Assembly: GCF_029223545.1 (NCBI RefSeq)
Contig: NZ_CP097870.1
Location: forward strand, 744,001 to 808,000
Direction: 5' to 3'
DNA: 64,000 nucleotides
DNA from: Thauera sp. GDN1
GTDB taxonomy: Bacteria; Pseudomonadota; Gammaproteobacteria; Burkholderiales; Rhodocyclaceae
The number at the start of each line of letters is the position of its first letter. Position 1 is the stretch's first letter. A program made the translations under genes and the position numbers. Below, piece by piece: positions 45,825-55,475 of the stretch. A model generated the notes under the pieces. The model was given only the letters and a program-made list of their open reading frames with translations, did not search any database and had not been told where the DNA came from.

Positions 45825-47318
45825 TCAGCGCCCTCCGCCGGCGGTGACCGCGGCGATGTAGGCGTCGGGCGCGCCGAGCTGTTCGGCGGCGGCCACCGCG
45901 TAGTCCATCACCGGCCCGGCGCCGAGGCCGATCGCCACCGTCAGTGCCGCGAGCGCGCCGACCGCCCACAGCCCCGGCCGCAGCCCCTCGCCGCTGCGTC
46001 CGCCCGCGTCGCCGGCCGGATGCGGCTTGAGGAAGGCCTCGTTCCAGATCTTGCTCATCGACAGCAGCGTGAACAGGCCGGTCACCAGCGCCACCGCCGC
46101 GGCGATCCAGGCGCTCGCGTCCAGGCTCGCCTTCACCAGCACGAACTTGGCCCAGAAGCCCGACAAGGGCGGGATGCCCGCCAGCGACAGCGCCGGGATC
46201 GCGAACAGGATCGCCAGCCAGGGTGCGCGCGCGTACAGTCCGCCCATCGCCGCCAGCCGCTCGGAGCCGGTCAGGCGCGCGGCGATGCCGCCGATGAAGA
46301 ACAGGTTGGCCTTCACCACGATGTGGTGGATCAGGTAGAAGACCGCGCCGGCGAGCGCGAGCGGGGTGGCCAGCGCCAGCCCCAGGATCATGTAGCCGAC
46401 CTGGCTGACGATGTGGAAGGACAGGATGCGCCGCACCTCGACCTGGGCCGCGGCGCCGAGCACGCCGATCAACATGGTCGCGCACGCCACCCACAGCAGT
46501 ACCTCGTGGGCGATGCCCGCGTCCGGCCAGAACAGCGTGACCAGGCGGATCAGCGCATACACCCCGACCTTGGTCAGCAGGCCGGCGAACAGCGCCGACA
46601 CCGGCGTCCACGCGACGTGGTAGGAGGCCGGCAGCCAGCCGAACACCGGGAACAGCGCGGCCTTGATCGAGAACGCGGTCAGCATCAGCACCACGGATGC
46701 GTGCGCGGTGGCCGGCACCTCGCCGGCGGCGAAGGCCTGGGCCAGCAGCGCCATGTTGAGGCTGCCGCTGGCGCCGTAGAGCATGCCGGCGGCGAGCAGG
46801 AACATCATCGTCGCCACCAGGTTGAGCACCACGTAGACCACCGTGCCCGCCAGCCGGCGCCTGCCGCCGCCGAGCACCAGCAGCGCGAAGGAACCGACCA
46901 GCAGCACCTCGAACCAGACGTAGAGGTTGAACACGTCGCCGGTGATGAAGGCGCCGCACACGCCGACCAGCAGGCCGTGCACCAGCGGGTGGAAATCCGG
47001 CCCGCGCGCCGGGTCCTCGTCGCGCGCGAGCGCGAACACGAGGGTGGCGGTGCCGACGATGCCGGTGATGGCGACCATCGCCGCCGACAGGCGGTCGATC
47101 ACCAGCGTGATGCCGTAGGGCGCGGCCCAGCCGCCGGCCTGGGTGGCGAGGATCTGCCCCTGCGCGGCCAGGCCCACCAGAACCAGGCCGGCCGCGGTGA
47201 GCGCGAGTGCGCCGGTCAGGCTGAGCGCCGTGACCAGGCGCGGCGAGCGGCGCGCGAGCAAGGTCGCCACCAGGGTGGCGAGCGGGATCAGCAGCGGGGA
47301 GACGATCAGCGCGTTCAT
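45825..47318 (-). CDS. mrpD: Mrp antiporter subunit D (operon 2)
   Basis: 497 residues, NuoM/N-like. VWFEVLLVGSFALLVLGGG carries the conserved Glu and FSIKAALFPVFGWLPASYHVAWTPVSALFAG the conserved Lys. Paralogous to the operon 1 copy but divergent. Overlaps mrpC by 4 bases. Confidence 0.94.
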   Translation of the reverse strand: MNALIVSPLLIPLATLVATLLARRSPRLVTALSLTGALALTAAGLVLVGLAAQGQILATQAGGWAAPYGITLVIDRLSAAMVAITGIVGTATLVFALARDEDPARGPDFHPLVHGLLVGVCGAFITGDVFNLYVWFEVLLVGSFALLVLGGGRRRLAGTVVYVVLNLVATMMFLLAAGMLYGASGSLNMALLAQAFAAGEVPATAHASVVLMLTAFSIKAALFPVFGWLPASYHVAWTPVSALFAGLLTKVGVYALIRLVTLFWPDAGIAHEVLLWVACATMLIGVLGAAAQVEVRRILSFHIVSQVGYMILGLALATPLALAGAVFYLIHHIVVKANLFFIGGIAARLTGSERLAAMGGLYARAPWLAILFAIPALSLAGIPPLSGFWAKFVLVKASLDASAWIAAAVALVTGLFTLLSMSKIWNEAFLKPHPAGDAGGRSGEGLRPGLWAVGALAALTVAIGLGAGPVMDYAVAAAEQLGAPDAYIAAVTAGGGR

Positions 47319-47824
47319 GCGTGGCCTCCCGCTGCGGCGCCGTGGCGCTCGGCCTTGGCAGCGGACGGCGGCGTGGCCGGCAAAGCGCCAGGCGCGCGAG
47401 ACGTACCCGCCGCCTGCATCGCCGCCGAATCGCCGGATGTGGGCGTCACGGACTTTGCAGGCGCGGGCAGGTCCGGCGCCGGCTCCTCGGCCACCGCGGT
47501 GATGCGGTCGGTCTCGACGTTGCCGTGGAGTTCGAAGCTGCGCTTGAGCACCGCGAGCGCGAACACGAACAGCGCGAAGCCGATCACGATCGCGGTCAGC
47601 ACCAGCGCCTGCGGCAGCGGATTGGCGGCGAGCGCCGGGGCGCCCCCCTCGGTGACGAAGGCCGCGGCGCGCCCGTCCAGCCGCCCGGCGGAGAACACCG
47701 CCAGGTTCACCCCGTTGCCGAGGACCACGATGCCCAGCACCACCCGCAGCAGGCCGCGGTCGAGCAGCATCCAGATGCCGATTGTTACCAGCAGGCCGAC
47801 CGTGACGGCGACGATGATTTCCAT
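47315..47824 (-). CDS. mrpC: Mrp antiporter subunit C (operon 2)
   Basis: 169 residues. The NuoK-like core ends near residue 93 (NPLPQALVLTAIVIGFALF); a Pro/Ala-rich tail of about 70 residues follows and has no counterpart in operon 1. Two bases after mrpA. Confidence 0.91.
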   Translation of the reverse strand: MEIIVAVTVGLLVTIGIWMLLDRGLLRVVLGIVVLGNGVNLAVFSAGRLDGRAAAFVTEGGAPALAANPLPQALVLTAIVIGFALFVFALAVLKRSFELHGNVETDRITAVAEEPAPDLPAPAKSVTPTSGDSAAMQAAGTSRAPGALPATPPSAAKAERHGAAAGGHA

Positions 47825-47826
47825 GT

Positions 47827-50565
47827 TCAGGCCTCCCGCTCGATCAGCCGCAGCAGCATGTGCAGCACCGCGCCGAGCACGGTGAGGAACACGCCGACGT
47901 CGAACAGCAGCGGCGTGCCCAGCGCCAGCCCGCCCGGGAAGACCCAGTTGCCGGTGAGGAAGGCCTCGCCCTGCACCAGGCCGACCACGCCAGCGCCCGC
48001 CGCCAGCGCGAGCCCCGCTGCGAGCATCACGACCGGCGACACCCGCAGTACCGCCCGCGCACGCTCGACGCCGAAGGCCAGCGCCAGCAGCACCGTGGCG
48101 CTGGCCGCCACCAGGCCGCCGATGAAGCCGCCGCCGGGCAGGTTGTGACCGCGCCACAGCAGCACCAGCGACACCACCGCCAGCAGCCCGGACAGCGGCA
48201 GGATGGCCTGGCGCAGCAGCACCGAGCCGAAGTCGGCGCTGCCCGCGCGCGCCCCCGCCCGCGCGCGCCGGCCGGCTTCGTCGCCACCGAGCAGCGTCGC
48301 CGCAGCCAGCCCGGCGAGGCCGACGACGAGGATCTCACCCAGCGTATCGAGCGCGCGGAAATCCACCAGGATCACATTGACCACGTTGGCGCCCTTGCCA
48401 CCGGGCAGGCTGTTGTCGAGGTACCAGCGCGCGATGTCGCCGGGCAGCGGCTGGCTCACCGTCATCAGCATCATCGCCGTGACCACCCCGCCGAGCACGA
48501 TCGCGACCAGTGCGTGGAAGCGCCGCGCCGCCGGCTTGCGCGAGCCCACCAGCCGGGTCGGCGGCAGGCGGCGCAGCACCAGGGCGAGGAAGATCACGGT
48601 CAGCGTCTCCACCATCAGCTGGGTGATCGCGACATCGGGCGCGCGCGCGGCGAGGAAGATCATCGCCATGCCCAGCCCGCTCGCACCCAGCGTGGCCACC
48701 AGCGCCACCCGTCCCGGCATGGTCGCCGCCGCGGCCGCACCCGCCACCGCGAGCAGGCAGCCGAGCACGGCGGCGAGGTTGACCGGGCTGGTCACCTCGG
48801 GCCAGACGAGGTCATCCGAGGTCGAGGCGACGATGCCGATCAGCGCGAAGCCGGCGATCGCCAGCACCAGCCAGCTGATGTGCTGGCGCAGCGAGCCGTG
48901 CTGGAAGCGGTCGGCGACGCGGGTGGCGAAGGCGAAGATGCGCTTGAGCAGGCGATCCCAGATCATGTCGCCGCTCACCCGCCACAGCACCCGCCAAAGC
49001 GACAATCGGCGCCGCAGCCGGGTGCGCTGCAGGTAGAACAGCACGCCGAGGGCGACGGTCAGCAGGCTGGCGACCAGCGCCGGTGTGACGCCGCCCCACA
49101 GGTAGAGGTGTACCGGCACCGCGGTGCGCGACACCGCCTGCACCGCGGCGTCGATCAGCCATACCTCGGCGAGGTTGTTGAAGGCGCCGAAGACGAAGCC
49201 GCCGATCGCCAGCAGCATCGGCCCGATCCACATCGGCAGGCTCACCTCGTGCGGCCGGTGGGGATAGCGACCCTCCCTGCCGAGGAAGGCGCGCACGAAG
49301 ACGAGGCCGGCGGCGGCGAGCAGCAGCGCGTTGGTGAGGATCATCACCGCGGTGGTGATCCAGCCCGCGAGGCCGAGCTCGATCAGGCCGGCGTACTTGA
49401 ACTCCTTGGCGATGAAGCCGAAGAAGGGCGGCAGGCCGGCGTTGGAGAACGCCGCCAGCGCGACCGCGAAGCCGGTGAGCGGCATGTGGCGGATCAGCCC
49501 GCCGAGCAGCGCGATCTGGCGCGTGCCGGTGGCGTGGTCGACCGCGCCCACCGCCATGAACAGCGCCGCCTTGTAGAACGCGTGCGCCACCAGGTAGATC
49601 GCGAAGGCCTGCAGGCCGTAGTGGGTGTTGGTGCCGAGCAGCATGGTGAGCTGGCCGAGCACGGTGACCGTGGTGTAGGCGAGCACGCGCTTGAGGTCGG
49701 TCTGGCGGATCGCCAGCACGGCCCCCACGAGCGCGGTGGCGGCGCCGACGGTGATCAGGATCGTGCTCCAGGCGATCGACTCGCCGAGCGCCGGGTTGAG
49801 GCGGGCGAGCAGGTACACGCCGGCCTTCACCATGGTCGCCGAGTGCAGGTAGGCCGAAACCGGGGTGGGCGCCGCCATCGCGTTCGGCAGCCAGAGGTGG
49901 AAGGGCAGCTGCGCCGACTTGGTGAAGGCGCCGGCCAGCACCAGGGCGAGGATCGCCGGGTACAGCGCGTGTTCGGCGATCGCCGGCGCCGATAGCCCGG
50001 AGAACTGCCAGCTCCCGCCCACGCTGCCGAGCAGGATCAGCCCGGCGAGCAGGGCCAGCCCGCCGCCGCCGGTGATCAGCAGCGCCTGCAGTGCGGCGCG
50101 GCGCGATTCCGGCTTGTCGTGCTGGAAGGCGATGAGCAGGAAGGAGCTGACGCTGGTCAGCTCCCAGAACACGAACATCGCGATCATGTCGTTGGCCAGC
50201 ACCAGGCCGAGCATTGCGGCCATGAAGCCGAGCAGGTAGGCGTGGAAGCGACCGAGGTGATGGTGCCCGGACAGGTAGGCGCCGGCGTAGAGCACGATCA
50301 GCGTGCCGATGCCGGTGATCAGCAGCGCGAACAGCAAGGACAGACCATCGAGGCGCAGCGTCAGCCCGACCTCGAGTGCCGGCACCCAGGCCAGCGTCTG
50401 CACCACCACGCCGCCGCCGGCGACCAGCGGCATCTGCAGCAGGAAATGGATGAAGGCCGCCAGCGGCGCGAGTGCCAGCAGCCAGCCCGCGCGCTGGCCC
50501 ACCCGCCCGGCGAGCGGCCCCGCGATCGACATCGCGAGGACGATCAGGCCTATGCTGGCCAGCAC
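47827..50565 (-). CDS. mrpA: Mrp antiporter, fused subunits A and B (operon 2)
   Basis: 912 residues. NuoL-like motifs VFWELTSVSSFLLIAFQ and FTKSAQLPFHLWLPNAMAAPTPVSAYLHSATMVKAG; C-terminal MnhB domain with WRGHNLPGGGFIGGL. First gene of the second operon A-C-D-E-F-G, transcribed towards operon 1. The two systems may differ in ion preference or in pH range. Confidence 0.94.
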   Translation of the reverse strand: MLASIGLIVLAMSIAGPLAGRVGQRAGWLLALAPLAAFIHFLLQMPLVAGGGVVVQTLAWVPALEVGLTLRLDGLSLLFALLITGIGTLIVLYAGAYLSGHHHLGRFHAYLLGFMAAMLGLVLANDMIAMFVFWELTSVSSFLLIAFQHDKPESRRAALQALLITGGGGLALLAGLILLGSVGGSWQFSGLSAPAIAEHALYPAILALVLAGAFTKSAQLPFHLWLPNAMAAPTPVSAYLHSATMVKAGVYLLARLNPALGESIAWSTILITVGAATALVGAVLAIRQTDLKRVLAYTTVTVLGQLTMLLGTNTHYGLQAFAIYLVAHAFYKAALFMAVGAVDHATGTRQIALLGGLIRHMPLTGFAVALAAFSNAGLPPFFGFIAKEFKYAGLIELGLAGWITTAVMILTNALLLAAAGLVFVRAFLGREGRYPHRPHEVSLPMWIGPMLLAIGGFVFGAFNNLAEVWLIDAAVQAVSRTAVPVHLYLWGGVTPALVASLLTVALGVLFYLQRTRLRRRLSLWRVLWRVSGDMIWDRLLKRIFAFATRVADRFQHGSLRQHISWLVLAIAGFALIGIVASTSDDLVWPEVTSPVNLAAVLGCLLAVAGAAAAATMPGRVALVATLGASGLGMAMIFLAARAPDVAITQLMVETLTVIFLALVLRRLPPTRLVGSRKPAARRFHALVAIVLGGVVTAMMLMTVSQPLPGDIARWYLDNSLPGGKGANVVNVILVDFRALDTLGEILVVGLAGLAAATLLGGDEAGRRARAGARAGSADFGSVLLRQAILPLSGLLAVVSLVLLWRGHNLPGGGFIGGLVAASATVLLALAFGVERARAVLRVSPVVMLAAGLALAAGAGVVGLVQGEAFLTGNWVFPGGLALGTPLLFDVGVFLTVLGAVLHMLLRLIEREA

Positions 50566-50745
50566 GCCTCACCCCGGCAGGATCGCGTCATGGTCGTCTC
50601 CCCGAAAGAACGGGCGCCGACCGCGTTGTGCGGGGCGCCCCAAGTTCTGCTTATGGGAAAATGACCGCTTCTCCTGCTTCAGGTTCCTGAAACCGTTTCC
50701 GGGGCTTCTCCTTCCTGACGCGATGCGCCCCGTCTTGTGGGCGAT

Positions 50746-50961
50746 TCAGTGCAGCGTGGCATGCGTGCGCGGCTGGCCGTGGGCGCCGATTTCGGGGTGG
50801 GTTTCGTACAGGCCGCTGCGGCGGGCGAAGCACCCGGCGAGCGGGCACACCTGACCCGGCGGACAGCCATGTTCGAAGGCGCATTCCTTGCGGGTTTCGT
50901 CCAGCAGCACCATTTGTTGCATGGCTTCACAGCGGGCGATGGGGGCGTCGAACGTGCACAT
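50746..50961 (-). CDS. Small Cys-rich protein of unknown function
   Basis: 71 residues from ATG 50961 (GAGGAG eight bases upstream). Cysteines are at residues 2, 11, 22, 28, 34 and 39, the last four in ECAFEHGCPPGQVCPLAGCF. No signal peptide. The spacing suggests a metal- or redox-active cluster but no family is recognised. Two FNR/Dnr-like boxes upstream (51034-51047, 51083-51104) suggest expression under oxygen limitation or denitrification. Confidence 0.75.
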   Translation of the reverse strand: MCTFDAPIARCEAMQQMVLLDETRKECAFEHGCPPGQVCPLAGCFARRSGLYETHPEIGAHGQPRTHATLH

Positions 50962-51033
50962 GATGGTCTCCTCGGGTTTTGCTTTGCGGTACGGAAATTT
51001 CTGCATCGGCGCGTGATTGATTTCACGCTGAAC

Positions 51034-51104
51034 TTGATTTCAATCTAGCTTTTCGGCAGAAATCTGCTCGCCAAGGTGAATGAACGTTGACCCAGGTCAA
51101 CGTT
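51034..51104 (-). promoter_or_regulatory. Two FNR/Dnr-like boxes upstream of the Cys-rich gene
   Basis: TTGAT-TTCA-ATCTA (51034-51047) matches the FNR consensus in nine of ten arm positions. AACGTTGACC-CA-GGTCAACGTT (51083-51104) is a perfect 10-base inverted repeat containing TTGAC-N4-GTCAA. The nearer site is centred about 80 bases upstream of the ATG at 50961, compatible with a class II site and a transcription start near 50999. Confidence 0.6.
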
Positions 51105-51186
51105 TTTCGGGCAGTTGCGTTCTTGCAACGGTGTTGTCTTCGACCTCGTCCAACGCCGCCGCATGGCCGTGCATGCACGCCCGCGC

Positions 51187-52386
51187 TCACTCCGCGCGCA
51201 GCGCCTCGACCGCGTCCAGCGCCGCCGCGCGCCGTGCGGGCAGGACGCCGGCGAGCAGGCCGATGGCGAGCGCGAGCAGTTCGGCGATCAGCACGAAGTG
51301 CCAGGGCGTGGCCACCGGCATCGCCGGCACCAGCAGGCCGGCGAGCTGGGCAAGCCCGGCGCCGATCGCCAGCCCGAGCGCACCGCCTAGGCCGGCGAGC
51401 ATGACCGCCTCGCCGAGGAACAGCGCCAGGATGGTCCGCCGGCGGGCACCGAGCGCGACCAGCAGGCCGATCTCGTTGGTGCGTTCCGCCACGGCGATGG
51501 TCATGATGGTGACGATGCCGACCCCGCCCACCAGCAGCGAGATGCCGCCCAGCGCACCGACCGCGGCGGTGAGGATGTCGAGGATGTTCGACAGCGTGGC
51601 GAGCATGTCTTCCTGGGTGCGGATGGTGAAATCCTCGCGGCCGTGGCGGGCGACCAGGCTGTGCCTGATCAGCTCGACCACGCGCGCGGCGGGGACCTGC
51701 TCCTCGTAGTCGAGGCCGATCTCCATCAGCCCGTCGCGCTTGAACAGCGCCAGGCCGCGCGCGCTGGGGATGAAGGCGGTGTCGTCGAGGTCGATGCCGA
51801 GGAACTGGCCTTTCTCCTCCATGATGCCGATCACCCGGTAGCGCTCGTCGCCGATCTGCACCCGTTCGCCGAGCGCATTGCCGGCATCGAACAGCTCGCG
51901 CTTGAGCTTGGGGCCGAGCACCACGAAGGCGCGCGGGCTGTCGCCGTCGTCCGGCGGCAGGAACTGGCCGACGCGCACGCGCATCGCGTACACCGCATGC
52001 ATGTCGGGGCCGACGCCCAGCACCATCGTGCGCCGGACGCGGCCGTTGGCGCGGATCTCGGCGTTGCCGCTGACGTTGCCGGTGACGTGGCGCACATGCG
52101 GCAGCCGCGCCAGCGCCGCCGCATCGTCGAGGGTGAGCTCGCGTGCGGTGGACGGCAGGCCGGGCGGCCCGCCGCGGGCGCCCTGGCGGCCGGGCGTGAT
52201 CTCGATGACGTTGGTGCCGAACTGGCCGAACTCCTGCAGCACGAAGCGGTGCAGGCCTTCGCCGATCGAGGTCAGGAGGATCACCGCGGCGATGCCGACC
52301 GCGATGCCGCCCAGCGTCAGCGCGCTGCGCAGGCGGTGCGCGGTCAGCGAGCGCAGGGCCAGATGGAGGAAGTCGCCCCAGATCAT
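51187..52386 (-). CDS. ABC transporter permease, MacB/FtsX type (distal)
   Basis: 399 residues. One N-terminal helix (ALTLGGIAVGIAAVILLTSIG), a periplasmic MacB-like core domain (VIEITPGRQG, GVGPDMHAVYAMRVRVG) and three C-terminal helices with TMTIAVAERTNEIGLLVALGARRRTIL. Starts at ATG 52386, six bases after the stop of the upstream permease. Works with the paralogue and ATPase as a heterodimeric export complex. Confidence 0.92.
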   Translation of the reverse strand: MIWGDFLHLALRSLTAHRLRSALTLGGIAVGIAAVILLTSIGEGLHRFVLQEFGQFGTNVIEITPGRQGARGGPPGLPSTARELTLDDAAALARLPHVRHVTGNVSGNAEIRANGRVRRTMVLGVGPDMHAVYAMRVRVGQFLPPDDGDSPRAFVVLGPKLKRELFDAGNALGERVQIGDERYRVIGIMEEKGQFLGIDLDDTAFIPSARGLALFKRDGLMEIGLDYEEQVPAARVVELIRHSLVARHGREDFTIRTQEDMLATLSNILDILTAAVGALGGISLLVGGVGIVTIMTIAVAERTNEIGLLVALGARRRTILALFLGEAVMLAGLGGALGLAIGAGLAQLAGLLVPAMPVATPWHFVLIAELLALAIGLLAGVLPARRAAALDAVEALRAE

Positions 52387-52391
52387 GGCAC

Positions 52392-53600
52392 TCAGCGCTT
52401 CATCAAGGCCTGCACCGGATCGAGCGCGGCGGCGCGGCGCGCCGGCATCACCCCGAACAGCAGGCCGGTCCCCAGCGCCGTGCCTACCGCCGCGGCCACC
52501 GCCCAGTCGGGCGGCCAGGCGGGCAGGACGGGGAAGGCGAGGCGGATCGCCCACGCCCCGCCATGGCCGAGCGCGAAGCCGGCGAGCGCGCCGGCCAGCG
52601 ACAGCAGCCCGGCCTCGGTCAGGAAGGCGAGGCGGATCGAATGGCCGCTGGCGCCGAGCGCCTTCAGCAGGCCGATCTCGCCGGTGCGCTGGGTCACCGC
52701 CACCAGCATCACGTTCATGACCAGGATCCCGGCCACCGCGAGGCTGATCGCGGCGATGCCTGCCACCCCCAGGGTCAGCGCGCCGAGGATGCGGTCGAAG
52801 GTGCCGAGCACCGCATCCTGGGTGATCACGGTGAAGTCGAACTCGCCGTCGCGGCGCGCCTTCAGCAGCTCCTCGAGCTGGCGCTGGGCCGGTGCCAGCG
52901 CCTCGCGGCCGCGGGTCTCGACCATGATGCGAAACAGCGCGCCGGTGTTGAACATGGCCTGCGCGGTGGCGACCGGCACCAGCACCAGCTCGTCCGAGTT
53001 CATGCCCAGGCCGCGGCCGGCCGGCCCCATGGTGCCGATCACGCGCAGGCGGTGGTCGCCGAGGCGGATCATGCGGCCGATGGCGTTCTGGTTGCCGAAC
53101 AGTTCGGCGCGGATGGTCTCGCCGATCACCGCGACCGCGGAGGCGCGGCCGAAGTCCTCGCGCGGCAGGAACTGGCCGCTGGCCACCCCGAAGCCGCGGA
53201 TGTCGAGGTAGTCGGCGCTGGTGCCGACCACCATCACCTCGCGCAGGCGCCCGCCGACCGAGATCTCGGAGTTGCCCACGGTCAGCGGCGCGACGCGCAG
53301 CACCAGCGGCAGGCGCAGCAGGGCCGCGGCGTCGTCGTTGGTGAGGTCGCGCGGCGTGCTGCTGACGAAACTGCCCGGATTGACGCCGCCGGTCTCGGTG
53401 CGCCCCGGGAGCACGATCAGCAGGTTGGCGCCGAGCGCGGAGAATTCCTCCACCACGTAGCGGCGGGCGCCGTCGCCGAGCGCGGTCAGCATCACCACCG
53501 CGGCCACGCCGATCGACATCGCCAGCACCATCAGCGCGCTGCGCAGCGGATAGCCGAGCGCGGCGCGGCTGGCGAAGCGCAGGGTGTCGGCGGGGCTCAT
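52392..53600 (-). CDS. ABC transporter permease, MacB/FtsX type (proximal)
   Basis: 402 residues with the same architecture as its downstream neighbour: N-terminal helix (ALMVLAMSIGVAAVVMLTALG), periplasmic domain, and C-terminal helices with MNVMLVAVTQRTGEIGLLKALGASGHSIRLAFL. It overlaps the ATPase gene by 4 bases. Two unfused permeases with a separate ATPase are typical of MacB-like efflux or lipoprotein export systems. Confidence 0.92.
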   Translation of the reverse strand: MSPADTLRFASRAALGYPLRSALMVLAMSIGVAAVVMLTALGDGARRYVVEEFSALGANLLIVLPGRTETGGVNPGSFVSSTPRDLTNDDAAALLRLPLVLRVAPLTVGNSEISVGGRLREVMVVGTSADYLDIRGFGVASGQFLPREDFGRASAVAVIGETIRAELFGNQNAIGRMIRLGDHRLRVIGTMGPAGRGLGMNSDELVLVPVATAQAMFNTGALFRIMVETRGREALAPAQRQLEELLKARRDGEFDFTVITQDAVLGTFDRILGALTLGVAGIAAISLAVAGILVMNVMLVAVTQRTGEIGLLKALGASGHSIRLAFLTEAGLLSLAGALAGFALGHGGAWAIRLAFPVLPAWPPDWAVAAAVGTALGTGLLFGVMPARRAAALDPVQALMKR

Positions 53601-54292
53601 GCCGGCTCCGGGCTGCGGCGCAGGTCCTCGCGGATCGCGCCGTCCTCCATCAGCACCCGGCGGCGGGCGCGCTCGCCCATGGTGGGGTCGTGGGTGACCA
53701 CGATCAGGGTCATGCCGGCGGCGTTGAGGTCCTCGAGCAGGGCGGTCACCTCCTGCCCGGTGGCGCGGTCGAGGTTGCCGGTGGGTTCGTCGGCGAGCAG
53801 CAGCGCCGGGCGCATGATGGTGGCGCGTGCGATCGCCACGCGCTGGCGCTGGCCGCCGGAGAGTTCGTCCGGGCGATGGTGGGCACGGCCTTCGAGGCCG
53901 AAATCCCGCAGCCCCCGGGCCACGCGGCTGGCGCGCTCGTGCGCCGGGATGCCGGCGAGCATCAGCGGCAGGGCGACGTTCTCGGCTGCGGTCAGGCGCG
54001 GCACGAGGTGGAAGCTCTGGAACACGAAGCCGATGCGCGCGCTGCGCACCGCGGCCTGCTCGTCGGCGGACAGGGTGGTGACGTCGCGCCCTTCGAGCCG
54101 GTAGTGGCCGGCGTTGGGGCGGTCGAGCAGGCCGAGCAGGTTGAGCAGGGTGGATTTGCCCGAGCCGGAGGGGCCCATCACGGCGACGTATTCGCCGGCC
54201 TCGATGCGCAGCGCCACGTCGCGCAGCGCATGCACCTGGCTGTCGCCGAGCTGGAAGATGCGGTCGATGCCGTCGAGCTCGATCTGCGCCAT
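53597..54292 (-). CDS. ABC transporter ATP-binding protein (MacB/LolD type)
   Basis: 231 residues. Walker A GPSGSGKSTLL, the Q-loop FQSFHLVPRLTAAENV, signature LSGGQRQRVAIARA, Walker B LLLADEPTGNLD and the switch His in VVTHDP are all present. It energises the two permeases that follow. The upstream gene encodes the periplasmic adaptor. Confidence 0.96.
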   Translation of the reverse strand: MAQIELDGIDRIFQLGDSQVHALRDVALRIEAGEYVAVMGPSGSGKSTLLNLLGLLDRPNAGHYRLEGRDVTTLSADEQAAVRSARIGFVFQSFHLVPRLTAAENVALPLMLAGIPAHERASRVARGLRDFGLEGRAHHRPDELSGGQRQRVAIARATIMRPALLLADEPTGNLDRATGQEVTALLEDLNAAGMTLIVVTHDPTMGERARRRVLMEDGAIREDLRRSPEPA

Positions 54293-54329
54293 GTCTCCCT
54301 CGATGCGCCCGCGATCCCGTGGCCGTGCG

Positions 54330-55475
54330 CTAGCGGGCGACGGACTCGACGCCGACGCGCGCGCCGGGGGCGACGCCCGCGCGTTCGAGCGAGGTGACGA
54401 TGCGCTCGCCGGCCTGCAGGCCTTCCATCACCTCGGTCTGTTCCCAGTTCGACAGGCCGGTGCGCAGGCTGCGCTCGGCCAGCACGCCGTTTTCCTCCAC
54501 CAGCACGCGCTGGCCTTCGCGCAGCGCGGAGGTCGGGATGCGCAGCACGTCCGGGCGGCTGTCGAGCACGATCTCGACGTCCGCGCTGTAGCCGACCAGC
54601 ATGCCGCGGGCCTCGTCCGGGCGCAGGAAGTCGACGTCCACCTCGACGGTGCGGGCCTGCTTCTCGACCGCGGTGATGTAGGGCGCAACGCGCTTGACGC
54701 TGCCCTCGAAGACCTTGCCCGCCATCGCCTCGAGCGTGATCCGCACCGGCTGGCCGGGGCGGATCTTCGGTGCGTCGATCTCGTCCATCGGCGCCTTCAC
54801 GTACAGGCAGGAATCGTCGATGAGGTCGATCGCCGGCGGCGTCGGCACGCCGGGGGGCGAAGGGATGGAGATCTCGCCGAGCTCGCCGCTGATCTTGGCC
54901 ACGGTGCCGGCGAAGGGGGCGACCAGCACCAGGCGCTGGCGCTCGGTCTCGGTGGCGGTGAGCTGGGCCTGGGCGGTGGCGACGTCGGCGCGCGCGGTGT
55001 CGCAGGCGGCGCGGCGCGCGCGGGCCTCGGTGCGCGCCTTCTCCTCGGCGCTGGCGGAGACGAAGCCGCGTCTGACCAGTTGCGCCTGACGTGCCGCCTC
55101 GCGCTCGGCGTTGTCGGCCACGGTGCAGGCTTCCTGCACGCGCTGGCGCGCGGTGGCGAGCTGGGCCTGGTTGACCGCGCGCCGTGCATCGAGGTCCCCA
55201 TGCCACAGCCGCATCAGCACCTGCCCGGCCTCGACCCGGTCGCCTTCCTTCACCCCCAGCCACTCGATGCGCCCGCCGACGATGGTCGCCATCTTGGTGC
55301 GCTGGCAGGCTTCGATCTCGCCGGCGCGGGTGTTGGACAGCGTCGCCTCGACCAGGCCGCGCCCGACCTCGTGCACGGTCACCGCCACGGGTTGCGGGCG
55401 CGTCAGCCACCAGGCACCTGCGCCGACGAAGCCGACGACGATGACGGGCAGTAGCAGACGGCGGAGACGTTTCAT
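54330..55475 (-). CDS. Periplasmic adaptor (HlyD/MacA type) of the ABC export system
   Basis: 381 residues: one N-terminal anchor (residues 8-25), lipoyl-like half motifs (GGRIEWLGVKEGDRVEAGQVLMRL and LVLVAPFAGTVAKI), a coiled-coil hairpin between them (about 95-180), and a beta-barrel domain ending with VVTSLERAGVAPGARV. It connects inner-membrane permease to an outer-membrane channel, which is not encoded here. First gene of the four-gene unit. Confidence 0.92.
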   Translation of the reverse strand: MKRLRRLLLPVIVVGFVGAGAWWLTRPQPVAVTVHEVGRGLVEATLSNTRAGEIEACQRTKMATIVGGRIEWLGVKEGDRVEAGQVLMRLWHGDLDARRAVNQAQLATARQRVQEACTVADNAEREAARQAQLVRRGFVSASAEEKARTEARARRAACDTARADVATAQAQLTATETERQRLVLVAPFAGTVAKISGELGEISIPSPPGVPTPPAIDLIDDSCLYVKAPMDEIDAPKIRPGQPVRITLEAMAGKVFEGSVKRVAPYITAVEKQARTVEVDVDFLRPDEARGMLVGYSADVEIVLDSRPDVLRIPTSALREGQRVLVEENGVLAERSLRTGLSNWEQTEVMEGLQAGERIVTSLERAGVAPGARVGVESVAR

